This document shows, in pieces, positions 7,335 to 16,921 of a stretch of DNA of 64,000 bases. The notes beneath the pieces were generated by a model, which saw only the letters and a list, made by a program, of their open reading frames with translations, had not been told where the DNA came from and ran no database searches. The stretch is from an uncultured Pseudomonas sp. (GTDB lineage Bacteria > Pseudomonadota > Gammaproteobacteria > Pseudomonadales > Pseudomonadaceae): NCBI RefSeq assembly GCF_946885955.1, contig NZ_CAMPHI010000008.1, positions 1 to 64,000 on the forward strand, in the 5' to 3' direction. Position numbers and translations under genes: made by a program. The number at the start of each line of letters is the position of its first letter. The first letter of the stretch is position 1.

Positions 7335-10300
7335 TCAATGGGCGGCGGCGCTGGCAGCCTGCGGTTGCCGATCCGGTTTGGCCAGCAGGGTATAGACGCA
7401 CGGCAGCACGAACAGGGTGAACAGGGTGCCGACGGTCATCCCGGTGGCAATTACCAGGCCGATATCGAAGCGGCTCACCGCGCCGGCGCCGCTGGCGAGG
7501 ATCAACGGAATCATCGCGAAGACCATCGAAGCGGTGGTCATCAGCACCGGTCGCAGGCGGATCGCCGCGGCTTCCTCCACCGCCTCGCGAATGCTCAGGC
7601 CCTGATTGCGGCGTAACTGGTTGGCAAATTCGACGACCAGAATGCCGTGCTTGGTGACCAGCCCGATCAGCGTAACCAGACCGACCTGGGTATAGATGTT
7701 CAGGCTGGAAAAGCCCATGAACAACGGCACCAGCGCGCCGCAGATCGACAGTGGCACCGTCACCATGATCACCAGCGGGTCGCGGAAGCTTTCGAACTGC
7801 GCCGCCAGCACCAGGAAGATGATCGCCAGCGCCAGGCCGAAGGTGGCATAGAGCGCGCTCCCTTCCTGCTGGTACTGACGGGCCACGCCGGCATAGTCGA
7901 AGGCATAGCCACGGGGCGCTTCCTCCTCGGCGATCTGCCGCACGGTATCGATGGCATCGCCCATGCTGACGATCGGCATGCCCTGAATCACCGCCGAGTT
8001 GAGCTGCTGGAACTGGTTCAGCTGGGTCGGTCGCGCGCGGTCGTGCACGCTGATCAGGGTCGACAGCGGCACCATCTGTTCGCTGGCGCTCTTCACGTAG
8101 TAGCTGTCGAGCCAGCCGGGGTTATCCCGATAGGCACGCTCCACCTGGGCGATCACCTTGTAGCTGCGGCCGTCGATGGTGAAGCGATTGATCTCGCCCT
8201 CGCCGAGCAGGGTGGCCAGGGTCTGGCCGAGGTCTTCCATGGACACGTCCATCTGCGCGGCCTTCTCACGGTCGATGTCCACTACCAGCTCCGGCTTGTC
8301 GAACGCCAGGTCGATATCGAGAAAGGCGAACTTGCCGGACTCCACAGCGCGCTGCTTGATCCGCTCGGTGACCTGCAGCAGCGACTCGTAATCGTTCGGC
8401 GTATTGACCACGAACTGGAACGGCAGCCCCTCTGGCGCGCCGGGCAGCGACGGCAGGTTGAAGCCGAAGATCTGCAGCCCGGGAATCCCCGCGAGGCGTT
8501 GCTGAACCTCGGGAAGGATTTCCATCTGGGTGCGCTCGCGCTCGTTCCACGGCTTGAGCAGGAAGCCGCCGATACCCGATTGCACACCGTTGAAGCCGTT
8601 GATCTGGAAGGAGGAGTAGTACTCGGGGAACTCCTTGAAAATCTTCACGAACTGGTCGGTATAGCGGTTCAGGTAGCTCAGGTTGGTTGGCTGCGGCGAC
8701 GTGGCCATCAGAAAGATGATGCCCTGGTCCTCGTCCGGGGCCAGTTCCTTCTCACTGAACATCAGCAGCGGCGGAATCAGCAACAGCACGATCAGACCGA
8801 ACACTATCACCACCGGGCGGGTGTTCAGGGTGCCGTGCAGGGTACGCTGGTAACGCTGCTTGAGGCGCTCGAAGAGCATGTCGAGGCGATGCGCCAGGCC
8901 GCTGGGGTTTTCCTCGTGGCGCAGCAGCCTGGAGCACATCATCGGCGACAGGGTCAGCGCAACGATGCCGGAGATGACCACCGAGCCGGCCAGGGTGAAG
9001 GCGAACTCCTTGAACAGCGCGCCGGTCAGGCCGCCGAGGAAGCCGATCGGCGCGTACACCGCGGCCAGGGTAATGGTCATCGAGATCACCGGCACGGCAA
9101 TCTCCCGCGCGCCCTCGATCGCCGCGTCGAACGGCGTCTTGCCTTCCTCGATATGCCGGTGGATGTTTTCCACCACGACGATGGCGTCGTCCACCACCAG
9201 GCCGATCGCCAGCACCATGGCCAGCAGCGTCAGCAGGTTGATCGAATAGCCCATCAGCTGCATGAGAAAGAGCACGCCGACCATCGACAGCGGGATGGTG
9301 ATCACCGGGATCAACACCGAGCGGAACGCGCCGAGGAACAGGAACACCACCACGATGACGATCAGCACCGCCTCGCCGAGGGTTTTCAGCACCTCGTCGA
9401 TCGAGGCCTGGATGAACAGCGTGGCGTCGTAGGCGATGGACGCCTTGAGGTTTGGCGGCAGCTGCGACTCCAGCTCCGGCATGATCGCTCGCACTTCCTT
9501 GATCACATCCAGCGGGTTGGCGCTGGGCGTGCCCTGGATGCCGATGTAGACCGAGGGGATGCCGTCGAAGGAACTGATCGAGTCGTAGTTCTCCGCGCCC
9601 ATTTCCACCCGCGCCACATCGCGCAGCAGCACGCGGGTGTCGCCGACGGTCTTCAGGGGAATCGCGGCGAAGGCGTCGGCGGATTTCAGGTCGGTGGTGG
9701 CGTTGACGCTGGTCACCACGTATTCGCCCTGTACCTCGCCGGCGGCGGCGAGGTAGTTGTAGCGGCGCACCGCACTGGTGACGTCGGCGGCGGCGAGACC
9801 ATAGGCGGCCAGTTTCACCGGGTCCAGCCACAGGCGCATGGCGAACACCTGGTTGCCGAGGATTTCCGCCTCGGCCATGCCCGGCAGGGTGGCCAGCTTG
9901 GGCTGGATCACCCGTGACAGGTAGTCGGTGATCTGCGGGTTGGACAACTCGTCGCTGTAGAAACTCAGGTACATCAGCGCGGTGCCGGTGGCCTCTTTCG
10001 ACAGCACCGGGTCTTCGGCATTCTGCGGCAGGCGGTTCTTCACCTCGCTGGCCTTGGCCAGCAGCTCGGTGAACAGGCGATTGGTGTCGGTGCCGATGCG
10101 CGCGAAGATGGTGATTACCGAAACGTTCTGCCGGCTCACCGAGGTCATGTAGTCGATGCCCTCGGCGCTGGCCAGGCTCTGTTGCAGCGGCTGGGTGATA
10201 TAGCCCTGAATGGTTTCGGCATTGGCCCCGGGGTAGGCGGTGGTCACCGTGATCTGCGCATTCTCCATCTGCGGATATTGGCGAATGTTCAGTTGGTTGA

Positions 10301-10385
10301 ACGCCTGGAAGCCCAGCAGCACGATCAGCAGGCTGATCACGCTGGCCAGCACCGGACGGCGGATAAAGGGGTCGGTAAACGCCAT
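7335..10385 (-). CDS. mexW: RND multidrug efflux transporter, MexW type
   Basis: A 1016-residue inner-membrane proton/drug antiporter of the hydrophobe-amphiphile RND family. It starts MAFTDPFIRRPVLASV, has 12 predicted membrane helices and two large periplasmic loops, and includes the conserved GLVVDDAIVVVENIHRH segment with the proton-relay Asp pair in helix 4. The membrane fusion gene lies 28 bp upstream, and no outer-membrane channel gene is adjacent, as in mexVW, which borrows OprM. The nearby icmP/di-haem/imelysin/DUF1513 cluster is also next to mexVW in P. aeruginosa as I recall. Another RND pair is the alternative. Confidence 0.8.
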   Translation of the reverse strand: MAFTDPFIRRPVLASVISLLIVLLGFQAFNQLNIRQYPQMENAQITVTTAYPGANAETIQGYITQPLQQSLASAEGIDYMTSVSRQNVSVITIFARIGTDTNRLFTELLAKASEVKNRLPQNAEDPVLSKEATGTALMYLSFYSDELSNPQITDYLSRVIQPKLATLPGMAEAEILGNQVFAMRLWLDPVKLAAYGLAAADVTSAVRRYNYLAAAGEVQGEYVVTSVNATTDLKSADAFAAIPLKTVGDTRVLLRDVARVEMGAENYDSISSFDGIPSVYIGIQGTPSANPLDVIKEVRAIMPELESQLPPNLKASIAYDATLFIQASIDEVLKTLGEAVLIVIVVVFLFLGAFRSVLIPVITIPLSMVGVLFLMQLMGYSINLLTLLAMVLAIGLVVDDAIVVVENIHRHIEEGKTPFDAAIEGAREIAVPVISMTITLAAVYAPIGFLGGLTGALFKEFAFTLAGSVVISGIVALTLSPMMCSRLLRHEENPSGLAHRLDMLFERLKQRYQRTLHGTLNTRPVVIVFGLIVLLLIPPLLMFSEKELAPDEDQGIIFLMATSPQPTNLSYLNRYTDQFVKIFKEFPEYYSSFQINGFNGVQSGIGGFLLKPWNERERTQMEILPEVQQRLAGIPGLQIFGFNLPSLPGAPEGLPFQFVVNTPNDYESLLQVTERIKQRAVESGKFAFLDIDLAFDKPELVVDIDREKAAQMDVSMEDLGQTLATLLGEGEINRFTIDGRSYKVIAQVERAYRDNPGWLDSYYVKSASEQMVPLSTLISVHDRARPTQLNQFQQLNSAVIQGMPIVSMGDAIDTVRQIAEEEAPRGYAFDYAGVARQYQQEGSALYATFGLALAIIFLVLAAQFESFRDPLVIMVTVPLSICGALVPLFMGFSSLNIYTQVGLVTLIGLVTKHGILVVEFANQLRRNQGLSIREAVEEAAAIRLRPVLMTTASMVFAMIPLILASGAGAVSRFDIGLVIATGMTVGTLFTLFVLPCVYTLLAKPDRQPQAASAAAH

Positions 10386-10413
10386 GATGATGTCTGTCCT
10401 TTGAGCCTTGGCT

Positions 10414-11565
10414 TTATTGGTCGGCAGGTGCCTGGGGCGCGTCTGCGGCCTGTTGCGGGTCGGCGACGATGGCCACGTGGGCGCCGTTGTCCAGTTTCAG
10501 CTGGCCGGCGGTGACCACCTGTTCGCCGGGTTGCAGGCCCTTGTTCACTACCACCAGCCCGGCGCGGCGTTCACCGGTCTCGACGAAGCGGCGCTGCACG
10601 GCGAGCATCGGCTGGCCCTTGTCGTCCTGCTGGGCCTTACCGTCTTCGCCCTTTTTCGCCTCGATCACGTACACCGAATTGCCGTACAGGGTGTAGGTGA
10701 TCGCGGTTTCCGGCACCACCACCTGCGGCTCCTGGCCGGGCAACAGCACCGCCAGGTCGGCGAACATGCCCGGCAGCAGGCGGCCTTCGGGGTTGTCCAG
10801 GGCGGCGCGGACCAGCAGATTGCGCGTGTTGTCCTCGACCTTGGGGTTGATCGCATCGATCTGGCCTTCGAACACTTCGTCCGGGTAGGCCGCAACCTTG
10901 ATCCGCACGCGTTCACCGATCGCCAGTTGCGGCGCTTTCTGTTCGGGCAGGTAGAAGTCCACCTGCAGATGCGAGAGGTCCTGCAGGGTGGCGAGGGTGG
11001 TGCCGGTGGCGACGTAGTCGCCGACATCGACCTGGCGAATCCCGATGGTGCCGGCGAAGGGCGCGAGGATGCGCTTCTTGTCCAGGGTCGCCTTGAGCTG
11101 GGCGACGCTGGCATTGGCCTTCTGCAGCTGCGCTGAAAGGCGGTCGAATTCGCTCTTGGAAATCGCCTGGCGGTTGACCAGGCTGCGGCCGCGTTCGAAC
11201 TCGACGCGGGCCAGGCCCAGTTCGGCTTCTGCGGTGGCCAGGCTGGCCTGCTCCACGGCGCTGTCGAGTTGCACCAGCGGCTGGTTCAGCTTGACCTTTT
11301 CGCCGGAACGGAACAGCAGTTCCTTGACCGTGCCGCCGACCTCGACGGTCAGGTCCACGCCCTGGCGCGCGCGCAGCGTACCGATCGCCGGCAGGCGACT
11401 CTGCCAGGGCATCTGCTCGGCCTTGGCGGCGGATACGCTGATCGCCGGCGGCGGTGCCGAGAAGGCCTTGCCCATCTGCATGAAAGCGTTGATTTTGAAG
11501 GCGGCGAGGGCGGCGACGACAACGAGGACGACGGCCAGCATGATCAGCATGCGACGGAGCAACAT
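10414..11565 (-). CDS. mexV: RND efflux periplasmic adaptor, MexV type
   Basis: A 383-residue membrane fusion protein with an N-terminal anchor (MLIMLAVVLVVVAALAAF) and lipoyl/hairpin regions (VDLTVEVGGTVKELLFRSGE about 70-89; RILAPFAGTIGIRQVDVGDY about 155-175), followed by beta-barrel and membrane-proximal domains ending in a Gln/Ala/Pro-rich tail. It links the RND pump to the outer-membrane channel. ATG 11565 has AAGGA at 9 bases. It is the first gene of the two-gene operon; the 180 bp upstream should hold the promoter. Confidence 0.8.
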   Translation of the reverse strand: MLLRRMLIMLAVVLVVVAALAAFKINAFMQMGKAFSAPPPAISVSAAKAEQMPWQSRLPAIGTLRARQGVDLTVEVGGTVKELLFRSGEKVKLNQPLVQLDSAVEQASLATAEAELGLARVEFERGRSLVNRQAISKSEFDRLSAQLQKANASVAQLKATLDKKRILAPFAGTIGIRQVDVGDYVATGTTLATLQDLSHLQVDFYLPEQKAPQLAIGERVRIKVAAYPDEVFEGQIDAINPKVEDNTRNLLVRAALDNPEGRLLPGMFADLAVLLPGQEPQVVVPETAITYTLYGNSVYVIEAKKGEDGKAQQDDKGQPMLAVQRRFVETGERRAGLVVVNKGLQPGEQVVTAGQLKLDNGAHVAIVADPQQAADAPQAPADQ

Positions 11566-11745
11566 ATTCCGAATCCTTGGCGAGGCGCTGCGCGAGCGCC
11601 GGGAGTTGGCGAACAGGCAACATAGTGCCAGTTGACGGAGTAGTCAGAAAGAGCCTGTCTGCAAATGATTTCATCGCGTGCTTCAGCGCTGAGTCATGAG
11701 CTCGAAGGCCGCGCCGTTCGGGCGGTTGCTGGCATTTCAATGGCA

Positions 11746-12159
11746 TCAGTCGTCGGCGGTGCGCCCGTATAGGTAGGCCGTCATATCCAACGCCGACTGC
11801 TCGCTCACGCCCAGGTCGGGCATGGCTGAGCGCGGTGCGAACTTTTGCGGTTCGCGCAACCAGCGCACCAGGTTCTCCGGGTTGTTGGGCAGCACGCCGG
11901 CGATGAATTTGCGCTGCGCGATGGCGGTCAGCGGCGGGCCGACGTGAATGTCCGAACCCACCACACCGGGGATCACGTGGCAGCTGGTGCAGGCATATTG
12001 ATTGAACGCCTCGCGCCCGGCTTCGTCATAGCCGACGCCAACGCCGGGCACCACCAGCAGATCGTCGTCGCATGCCGTCAGCGTTGTCAGGGCGATGACC
12101 AGCAACAGGCTGCGCAGCCACCGGCGAGGGATGTGCGGGTCGATCGAGCGGTTTCTCAT
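11746..12159 (-). CDS. Small cytochrome c lipoprotein (last gene of the caa3 operon)
   Basis: A 137-residue c-type cytochrome. The N-terminus ends in a lipobox (LTAC, C30), and one haem site C57-T-S-C60-H61 is followed by an axial Met in SAMPDLG (M113). The stretch FIAGVLPNNPENLVRWLREP is nearly the same as in the protein of 12756-13127 and resembles the cytochrome tail of subunit II, so these modules look duplicated. ATG 12159 overlaps the upstream gene's stop by four bases. It probably feeds electrons to the caa3 oxidase or relays them on the outside of the inner membrane. Confidence 0.8.
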   Translation of the reverse strand: MRNRSIDPHIPRRWLRSLLLVIALTTLTACDDDLLVVPGVGVGYDEAGREAFNQYACTSCHVIPGVVGSDIHVGPPLTAIAQRKFIAGVLPNNPENLVRWLREPQKFAPRSAMPDLGVSEQSALDMTAYLYGRTADD

Positions 12160-12719
12160 CGCTGCGCCTCCCTGTGCTGTTCGGCGCCGGCGTCCTCTCG
12201 GTGACTGTGCTCGGCGGTTTCGCGCATGCGTCGGTAGTCGGCGGGTGCCAGGCGAGGCAAACGCTCGATAAACGCCACCAGATCCCAGATCTGCTGGTCG
12301 TCCATCCGGTATTTCCAGGCGGGCATGCCGGTCATCTTGATTCCATACTTGACCGCCCAATGGATATCGCGGCTCGGCCAGCGCCGGGCGGCCTCCACCA
12401 GATTCGACGGCACCGGCGTCATGCCGAGGGCGAAAGGGGCGGGCGCCACGCCGGGGCCGCCGTGGCATTGTTCGCAATGCTGCAGATAGGCGCCGAGGCC
12501 GCGCTGGATACCGGCTTCGCCACTGAGGTCGGGAACCTGGGTGCCACTGGCGTGGTTGGCGATGGAGTAGCGCATCACCGTTTCGGTCAGCCAGTACACC
12601 GGCGCGGTGTGCTGGCCAGTGGCGGCGACGTTGTAGATGCCCAGGTAGATCACCGTCGCAGCGCCCACGGGTATTACCAGCAGGACGACGATGGCGATGA
12701 TCCAGTAGCGGCGCTTCAT
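12156..12719 (-). CDS. Membrane-anchored cytochrome c
   Basis: A 187-residue protein with an N-terminal membrane anchor (about 5-27) and a periplasmic cytochrome c domain (C82-E-Q-C85-H86; a Met in GIKMTGMPAW is the likely sixth ligand). The C-terminal end is charged and His/Glu-rich. It differs from the two small cytochromes on either side. It follows the 12756-13127 gene by 36 bp and overlaps the next gene by an ATGA. A role in electron delivery to the oxidase is inferred from the operon. Confidence 0.8.
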   Translation of the reverse strand: MKRRYWIIAIVVLLVIPVGAATVIYLGIYNVAATGQHTAPVYWLTETVMRYSIANHASGTQVPDLSGEAGIQRGLGAYLQHCEQCHGGPGVAPAPFALGMTPVPSNLVEAARRWPSRDIHWAVKYGIKMTGMPAWKYRMDDQQIWDLVAFIERLPRLAPADYRRMRETAEHSHREDAGAEQHREAQR

Positions 12720-12755
12720 CGGTGGATTCTCCTTGGCGTGGGCATGCGTTGGCGC

Positions 12756-13127
12756 TCAATCCAGTTGCTGCAGGAAGGCGGCGATATCCCGCGCCTGCGC
12801 TTGCGTCAGGCCGAGATCGGGCATGGCGGTGCCGGGCGCCACCTGTTGTGGCGATTGCAGCCAGGTCAGCATGGCTTGCTCGGTATTGGGCAGTACCCCG
12901 GCGATATAGCCGCGCCGCGCCATATGCTCCAGCGGCGGCCCCACCTGGCCGCGAGCGCCGGCTACCCGGGGGATCCGATGGCAGGCGCCGCAGCCGTACT
13001 CGTCGACCAGATGACGGCCGCGTTGCGGATCGCCGCTGTAATGGTCGAGGTGCTTGTCCTCGGTCTGCTGGCAGCCGCCGAGCAGGATGAAAATCAGTGC
13101 CAGGCAGGCGGGCCGTCGATCAGTCAT
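12756..13127 (-). CDS. Small cytochrome c lipoprotein
   Basis: A 123-residue cytochrome with lipobox LGGC (C19), haem site C46-G-A-C49-H50 and axial Met in TAMPDLGL. It is a close relative of the 11746-12159 product, sharing IAGVLPN and MPDLG. ATG 13127 is chosen because GGAGGTGA stands just before it; an in-frame TTG five codons earlier overlaps that ribosome site. It overlaps the end of ctaG by 8 bases. Confidence 0.8.
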   Translation of the reverse strand: MTDRRPACLALIFILLGGCQQTEDKHLDHYSGDPQRGRHLVDEYGCGACHRIPRVAGARGQVGPPLEHMARRGYIAGVLPNTEQAMLTWLQSPQQVAPGTAMPDLGLTQAQARDIAAFLQQLD

Positions 13128-14040
13128 GGCGTTCACCTCCAATGTCGCGTTCGGCCGCCATGGGGTTCTCGTCGCGCAGCAGGCGGGCGGTCAGCGCCAG
13201 ACCGGCGGCGAGAAATACCAGGCCGGCGGGTATCCACATGATCAATCCGCCTATCCGTTGGTCGTCCAGCGGGCTCAAGCCGAACACCGCAGTGGTGTCC
13301 AGGTAGGGCGCATACCAGACCGTGGGCGAGAAGGTCAGCAGGGCACCGAGCAGGCTGCTGTGCACGGCTGTGGTGAACAGGTAGATCACTCCGCCCGGAT
13401 TGCGCTGGCCGCTGCCGTACAGCAAGGCCCACCAGAACAGCAACGCCGAGCCGAAAAAGCTGGCGTGCTGCAGGGCATGCACGCCTTCGTGGAGCACGCT
13501 GGCGTCGAACAGCGCTGGCAGGTGCCAGCCCCACAACACCAGCGCATTTACCAGCCAGGCGCCGTGGGGCGAACTCAGCCAGCCCCAGGCGCTGCGCAAT
13601 CCGCCCTGGCGGCGCATGGCGCCGAACAGCCGCCGCCCGCCGGCCGGCAGTCCCCACAGCAGGACCCCGCCGGGGCGGCTGAGCACCAGCAGCGGCGCCG
13701 CCACCAGCATCAGCAGCTCGTGCTGGACCATGTGCGCGCTGAACAGGTAGCCGCCGAGTGGGTCGAGTGGCGGGCCGAGCGCCACCGCCAGTGCCAGCCA
13801 GCCGCTACAGAACAGCCACAGGCTGCGCCGCGCCTGGGGCGTGTCGGGCGCGCGAGTGCGCTGACGGAGCAGCCGCCGGCCCTGGAAATACAGCAGCGCG
13901 GCGAGGGTCAGCAGCACCCAGGTTCCGGGATCCAGGGCGAACCAGGACGGGCCCGCCTGCGGGTCGTGGTTCATGACGTGTGCCCAAGCCATGGCCGAAC
14001 CCGCCAGCAAGACGCTGCCGAGCAGCGAGGTGCGCTTCAT
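13120..14040 (-). CDS. ctaG: Cytochrome oxidase assembly factor, Caa3_CtaG type
   Basis: A 306-residue polytopic membrane protein with a signal-like N-terminus, about seven hydrophobic segments and conserved histidines (SAHMVQHELLM, WGWHLP, HEGVHALQHASFF). This is the Bacillus-type Caa3_CtaG family needed for CuB/oxidase maturation, not the Cox11-type CtaG usual for the main Pseudomonas aa3 oxidase. That points to a separate, transferable oxidase operon. It overlaps the preceding gene by four bases (ATGA). Confidence 0.8.
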   Translation of the reverse strand: MKRTSLLGSVLLAGSAMAWAHVMNHDPQAGPSWFALDPGTWVLLTLAALLYFQGRRLLRQRTRAPDTPQARRSLWLFCSGWLALAVALGPPLDPLGGYLFSAHMVQHELLMLVAAPLLVLSRPGGVLLWGLPAGGRRLFGAMRRQGGLRSAWGWLSSPHGAWLVNALVLWGWHLPALFDASVLHEGVHALQHASFFGSALLFWWALLYGSGQRNPGGVIYLFTTAVHSSLLGALLTFSPTVWYAPYLDTTAVFGLSPLDDQRIGGLIMWIPAGLVFLAAGLALTARLLRDENPMAAERDIGGERHD

Positions 14041-14396
14041 TGGCAGCTCCTGACGATCAGGATGGGCACGCTCTGCAGCAGGATCACCGCGCCGAACAGC
14101 AGGCTAAGCCACAAGCCGCTGCGGCCGAAGAACGGCCGCGCGTCACGTCCGTCGATGGCCTTGTGCCGGTCGATCTTCAGGCTGGCGAGCACACCGCCAA
14201 GTGCCAGCAGCAGACTCGCGGCGCTGATCGCGTAAAGCGTCCAGCGCGCATCCCGGGCGCAGGCCCAGCCGGCCAGGGTATATAGCAACCCCAGGTGCGC
14301 GGCCCAGGCCGTCGGCCCGGCGAACCAGGCGAATGCGAGCTGCACGCGCGAGGCTTTGCGCGGGGTAGCGGAACGAGCCGGGGATGTCTGAGGCAT
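14037..14396 (-). CDS. Small membrane protein of the caa3 operon (subunit IV position)
   Basis: A 119-residue protein with three hydrophobic segments (about 20-45, 55-75, 92-115). It has no recognised domain. Its place between subunit III and ctaG suggests an accessory or subunit-IV-like role. ATG 14396 has GAGGAGTAACGGC before it. An in-frame ATG at 14417 would overlap the previous stop as ATGA but lacks a ribosome site. Confidence 0.6.
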   Translation of the reverse strand: MPQTSPARSATPRKASRVQLAFAWFAGPTAWAAHLGLLYTLAGWACARDARWTLYAISAASLLLALGGVLASLKIDRHKAIDGRDARPFFGRSGLWLSLLFGAVILLQSVPILIVRSCQ

Positions 14397-14413
14397 GCCG
14401 TTACTCCTCTGCT

Positions 14414-15016
14414 TCATAGCCAGCGCGGTACCCAGTAGAGGACGACATACAGCGGTATCCACACCAGTCCGACGAAGTACCAGTAGAGGGTGTCGACCAC
14501 CACCGCGAGCTGGCGTTTGCGGGTGAAGAAGCCGCGCAGGCTGAGCAGTACCACCACGGCGGTACCGATCACCGCCGATACCACGTGCACGAAGTGAAAA
14601 CCGGAGATGGTCCAGAGGATGGAACCGTAGGGGTTCTCGTCCCAGCGCACCTCGAAGGCCTGGAACTGCTGCCAGCGCGAGACCAGCACCAGGCTGGCGA
14701 GCAGCACGCTGATGGCGGTGCCCAGGGTGAACTTGCCACGCTGGTCACGGCTCAGTGCGCGTCCGGCCCACCACATGGTGACGCAGCTGAGCAGCAGCAG
14801 CGCCAGGTTCAGCGTCGGCCACAGCAGTTCCGGCGGTTCGACGCCCGCCGGTGGCCATTGCGGCTGGTACAGACGCAGGTAGAAATAGCTGGCGATAAAG
14901 CTCGCTACCACCGAAGCCTCCACCAGGATCAGGCCAATGATGCCCCACCACAGTGGCGCCTCGCGGCCGGCCTGGAAGCGGGAAAACTGGCTGACGTCGA
15001 TAATCTGCCTGCTCAT
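14414..15016 (-). CDS. ctaE: Cytochrome c oxidase subunit III
   Basis: A 200-residue, five-helix haem-copper oxidase subunit III with typical ASVVASFIASYFYLRL and GFHFVHVVSAVIGTAVV segments and a final TLYWYFVGLVWIPLYVVLYW. ATG 15016 has GGGAGGATTGAG in front and starts one base after the subunit I stop. It stabilises subunit I and the D-channel. The short five-helix form is usual in caa3 operons. Confidence 0.85.
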   Translation of the reverse strand: MSRQIIDVSQFSRFQAGREAPLWWGIIGLILVEASVVASFIASYFYLRLYQPQWPPAGVEPPELLWPTLNLALLLLSCVTMWWAGRALSRDQRGKFTLGTAISVLLASLVLVSRWQQFQAFEVRWDENPYGSILWTISGFHFVHVVSAVIGTAVVVLLSLRGFFTRKRQLAVVVDTLYWYFVGLVWIPLYVVLYWVPRWL

Positions 15017-15017
15017 C

Positions 15018-16907
15018 TCAATCCTCCCGCCATGGCCGCTGTGGCCATAGCCAGCCGACAATCATGAAGAAGCTGAAGAAGAAGCCGAACACGAAGAACC
15101 AGGCGCTGAACATGAAGCCGATAAAGCCGGTGGCCACCGCGATCGCCAGCAGCAGTGGCCAGATCGAGGGATTGGGCAGAACCACCACGGTCTGCGGCTG
15201 CGCTTCGAGCACACTGGTCGAGAGCACCTCGCGGCGATCGGCACGCAGGCCGATCACCTCGCCGAGGGCATCGAGGGTCTGCACTTCGCCGGGGCGGTCC
15301 TTGCGCCAAAGCGGCCAGCGGCTGTCGACGATCGGAATGCTGGGAATGTTGTAGTTGGCCGGCGGCGAGTCGGTGGCCCATTCCAGGCTGTCCGCGCCCC
15401 AGGGGTTGGGCCCGGCCGGCACGCCGCGACGCTGGGCATAGAAGGCATTGATCAGGGTCAGCAGAGTGCCGCCGGCGAAGACGAAGGCACCGACGGTGGC
15501 CAACAGGTTCAGCGACCCCCAGCCCATTTCCGTCAGGTAGGTGTAGATGCGTCGTGGCATGCCCTCGAAACCCAGCTGGTGCATGGGGAAGAAGGTCAGG
15601 TTGAAGCCGATGAACATCAGCGCGCAGCTCCAGCGCCCGAGACGCTCCGACATCAGCCGGCCGAACAGCTTCGGGTACCAGTAGTAGAGCGCGCCGAACA
15701 GCGGGAACACCGCGCCGCCGATCAGTACGTAGTGGAAATGCGCGACCACGAAATAGCTGTCGTGCACCTGGCGGTCGAAGGGCACCGAGGCGACCATCAC
15801 CCCGGTCAGGCCACCGAGCACGAAGATCGCGAAGAAGCCGAGGATAAACAGCATTGGCGTGGCGAAGCGGATCTTCGCGCCCCACAGGGTGGCGATCCAG
15901 CAGAAGACCTGGATGCCGCTGGGCACCGCGATCATCATGCTCGCCGCGGTGAAGAAGCTCAGGCCGAGCTGCGGCAGGCCGGTGGCGAACATGTGGTGCA
16001 CCCACAGGCCGAAGGAGATGAAACCGATACCGACCAGCGACAGCACCACCGCGCTGTAGCCGAACACCGGCCGCCGGCAGAAGGTGCCGACGATCGCCGA
16101 GATCATGCCCAGCGCCGGCACCAGGATGATGTACACCTCGGGGTGGCCGAAGAACCAGAACAGGTGCTGCCAGAGCAGCGGCTGGCCCCCCGCCTCGGCG
16201 ACGAAGAACAGGGTGTCGAAGCTGCGATCCAGCGCCAGCAGAATGCTCGCGACTATCACCGAGGGCATGGCGAACACGATCATGAACGACATCACCAGGA
16301 TCGACCAGACGAACAGCGGCATGCGGCTCAGCGACATGCCCGGCGCGCGTTGTTTGAGAATGGTGACGATCAGCTCCACCGCCGCCGCCAGGGCCGACAC
16401 CTCGATAAAGGTGATGACCGTGGTCCAGACATCGGCGCCTTGCCCCGGCGAGTATTTCTGGCCCGCCAGCGGCACGTAGCTGAACCAGCCATCGTCCGGC
16501 GCCATGCCCAGTAGCAGGGTCAGATACAAGGCGATACCGGCGATCAGGTAGACGTAGTAGCCAAACGCGTTGAGCCGCGGGAAGGCCATGTCGCGGGTGC
16601 CGATCATCAGCGGCACCAGGTAGATGGCGAAGCCCTCCATCGCCGGCACGGCGAAGAAGAACATCATGGTGGTGCCGTGCATGGTGAACAGCTGGTTGTA
16701 TAGCTCGGGGCCGATCAGGCCGTTTTCCGAGGTGATCAGCTGCAGGCGCATCAGCAATGCCAGCACGCCAGCGATCAGAAAGAAGATGAAGGCGGTGACG
16801 ATGAAGCGCAGGCCGATCTTGCGCTGGTTGACCTGGGTGAACCAGCCGATCAGTCCGGTCGGCGATTGCCAGGTGCGGTTGAGCATGTCCCGTGTGTGTG
16901 CCTCCAT
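15018..16907 (-). CDS. ctaD: Cytochrome c oxidase subunit I (caa3 type)
   Basis: A 629-residue catalytic subunit. The expected ligands are visible: H77 (TMHGT) and H392 for low-spin haem a, H390 for haem a3 (AHFHYV), CuB ligands H255, H304 and H305, and the cross-linked Tyr Y259 in GHPEVY, with E257 typical of A1-type enzymes. It has about twelve helices plus two more in a C-terminal extension (about 560-625). It reduces O2 to water and pumps protons. It lies 14 bp after subunit II in a tightly packed minus-strand operon. Confidence 0.92.
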   Translation of the reverse strand: MEAHTRDMLNRTWQSPTGLIGWFTQVNQRKIGLRFIVTAFIFFLIAGVLALLMRLQLITSENGLIGPELYNQLFTMHGTTMMFFFAVPAMEGFAIYLVPLMIGTRDMAFPRLNAFGYYVYLIAGIALYLTLLLGMAPDDGWFSYVPLAGQKYSPGQGADVWTTVITFIEVSALAAAVELIVTILKQRAPGMSLSRMPLFVWSILVMSFMIVFAMPSVIVASILLALDRSFDTLFFVAEAGGQPLLWQHLFWFFGHPEVYIILVPALGMISAIVGTFCRRPVFGYSAVVLSLVGIGFISFGLWVHHMFATGLPQLGLSFFTAASMMIAVPSGIQVFCWIATLWGAKIRFATPMLFILGFFAIFVLGGLTGVMVASVPFDRQVHDSYFVVAHFHYVLIGGAVFPLFGALYYWYPKLFGRLMSERLGRWSCALMFIGFNLTFFPMHQLGFEGMPRRIYTYLTEMGWGSLNLLATVGAFVFAGGTLLTLINAFYAQRRGVPAGPNPWGADSLEWATDSPPANYNIPSIPIVDSRWPLWRKDRPGEVQTLDALGEVIGLRADRREVLSTSVLEAQPQTVVVLPNPSIWPLLLAIAVATGFIGFMFSAWFFVFGFFFSFFMIVGWLWPQRPWRED

Positions 16908-16921
16908 CCTGCCGGGTTCTC

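Noticed and set aside
7647..9917. 756-codon open frame opposite the RND pump gene
   Set aside because: GC-rich antisense shadow: His/Gln/Arg-rich composition, no ribosome site, no domain, fully inside a well-recognised gene.
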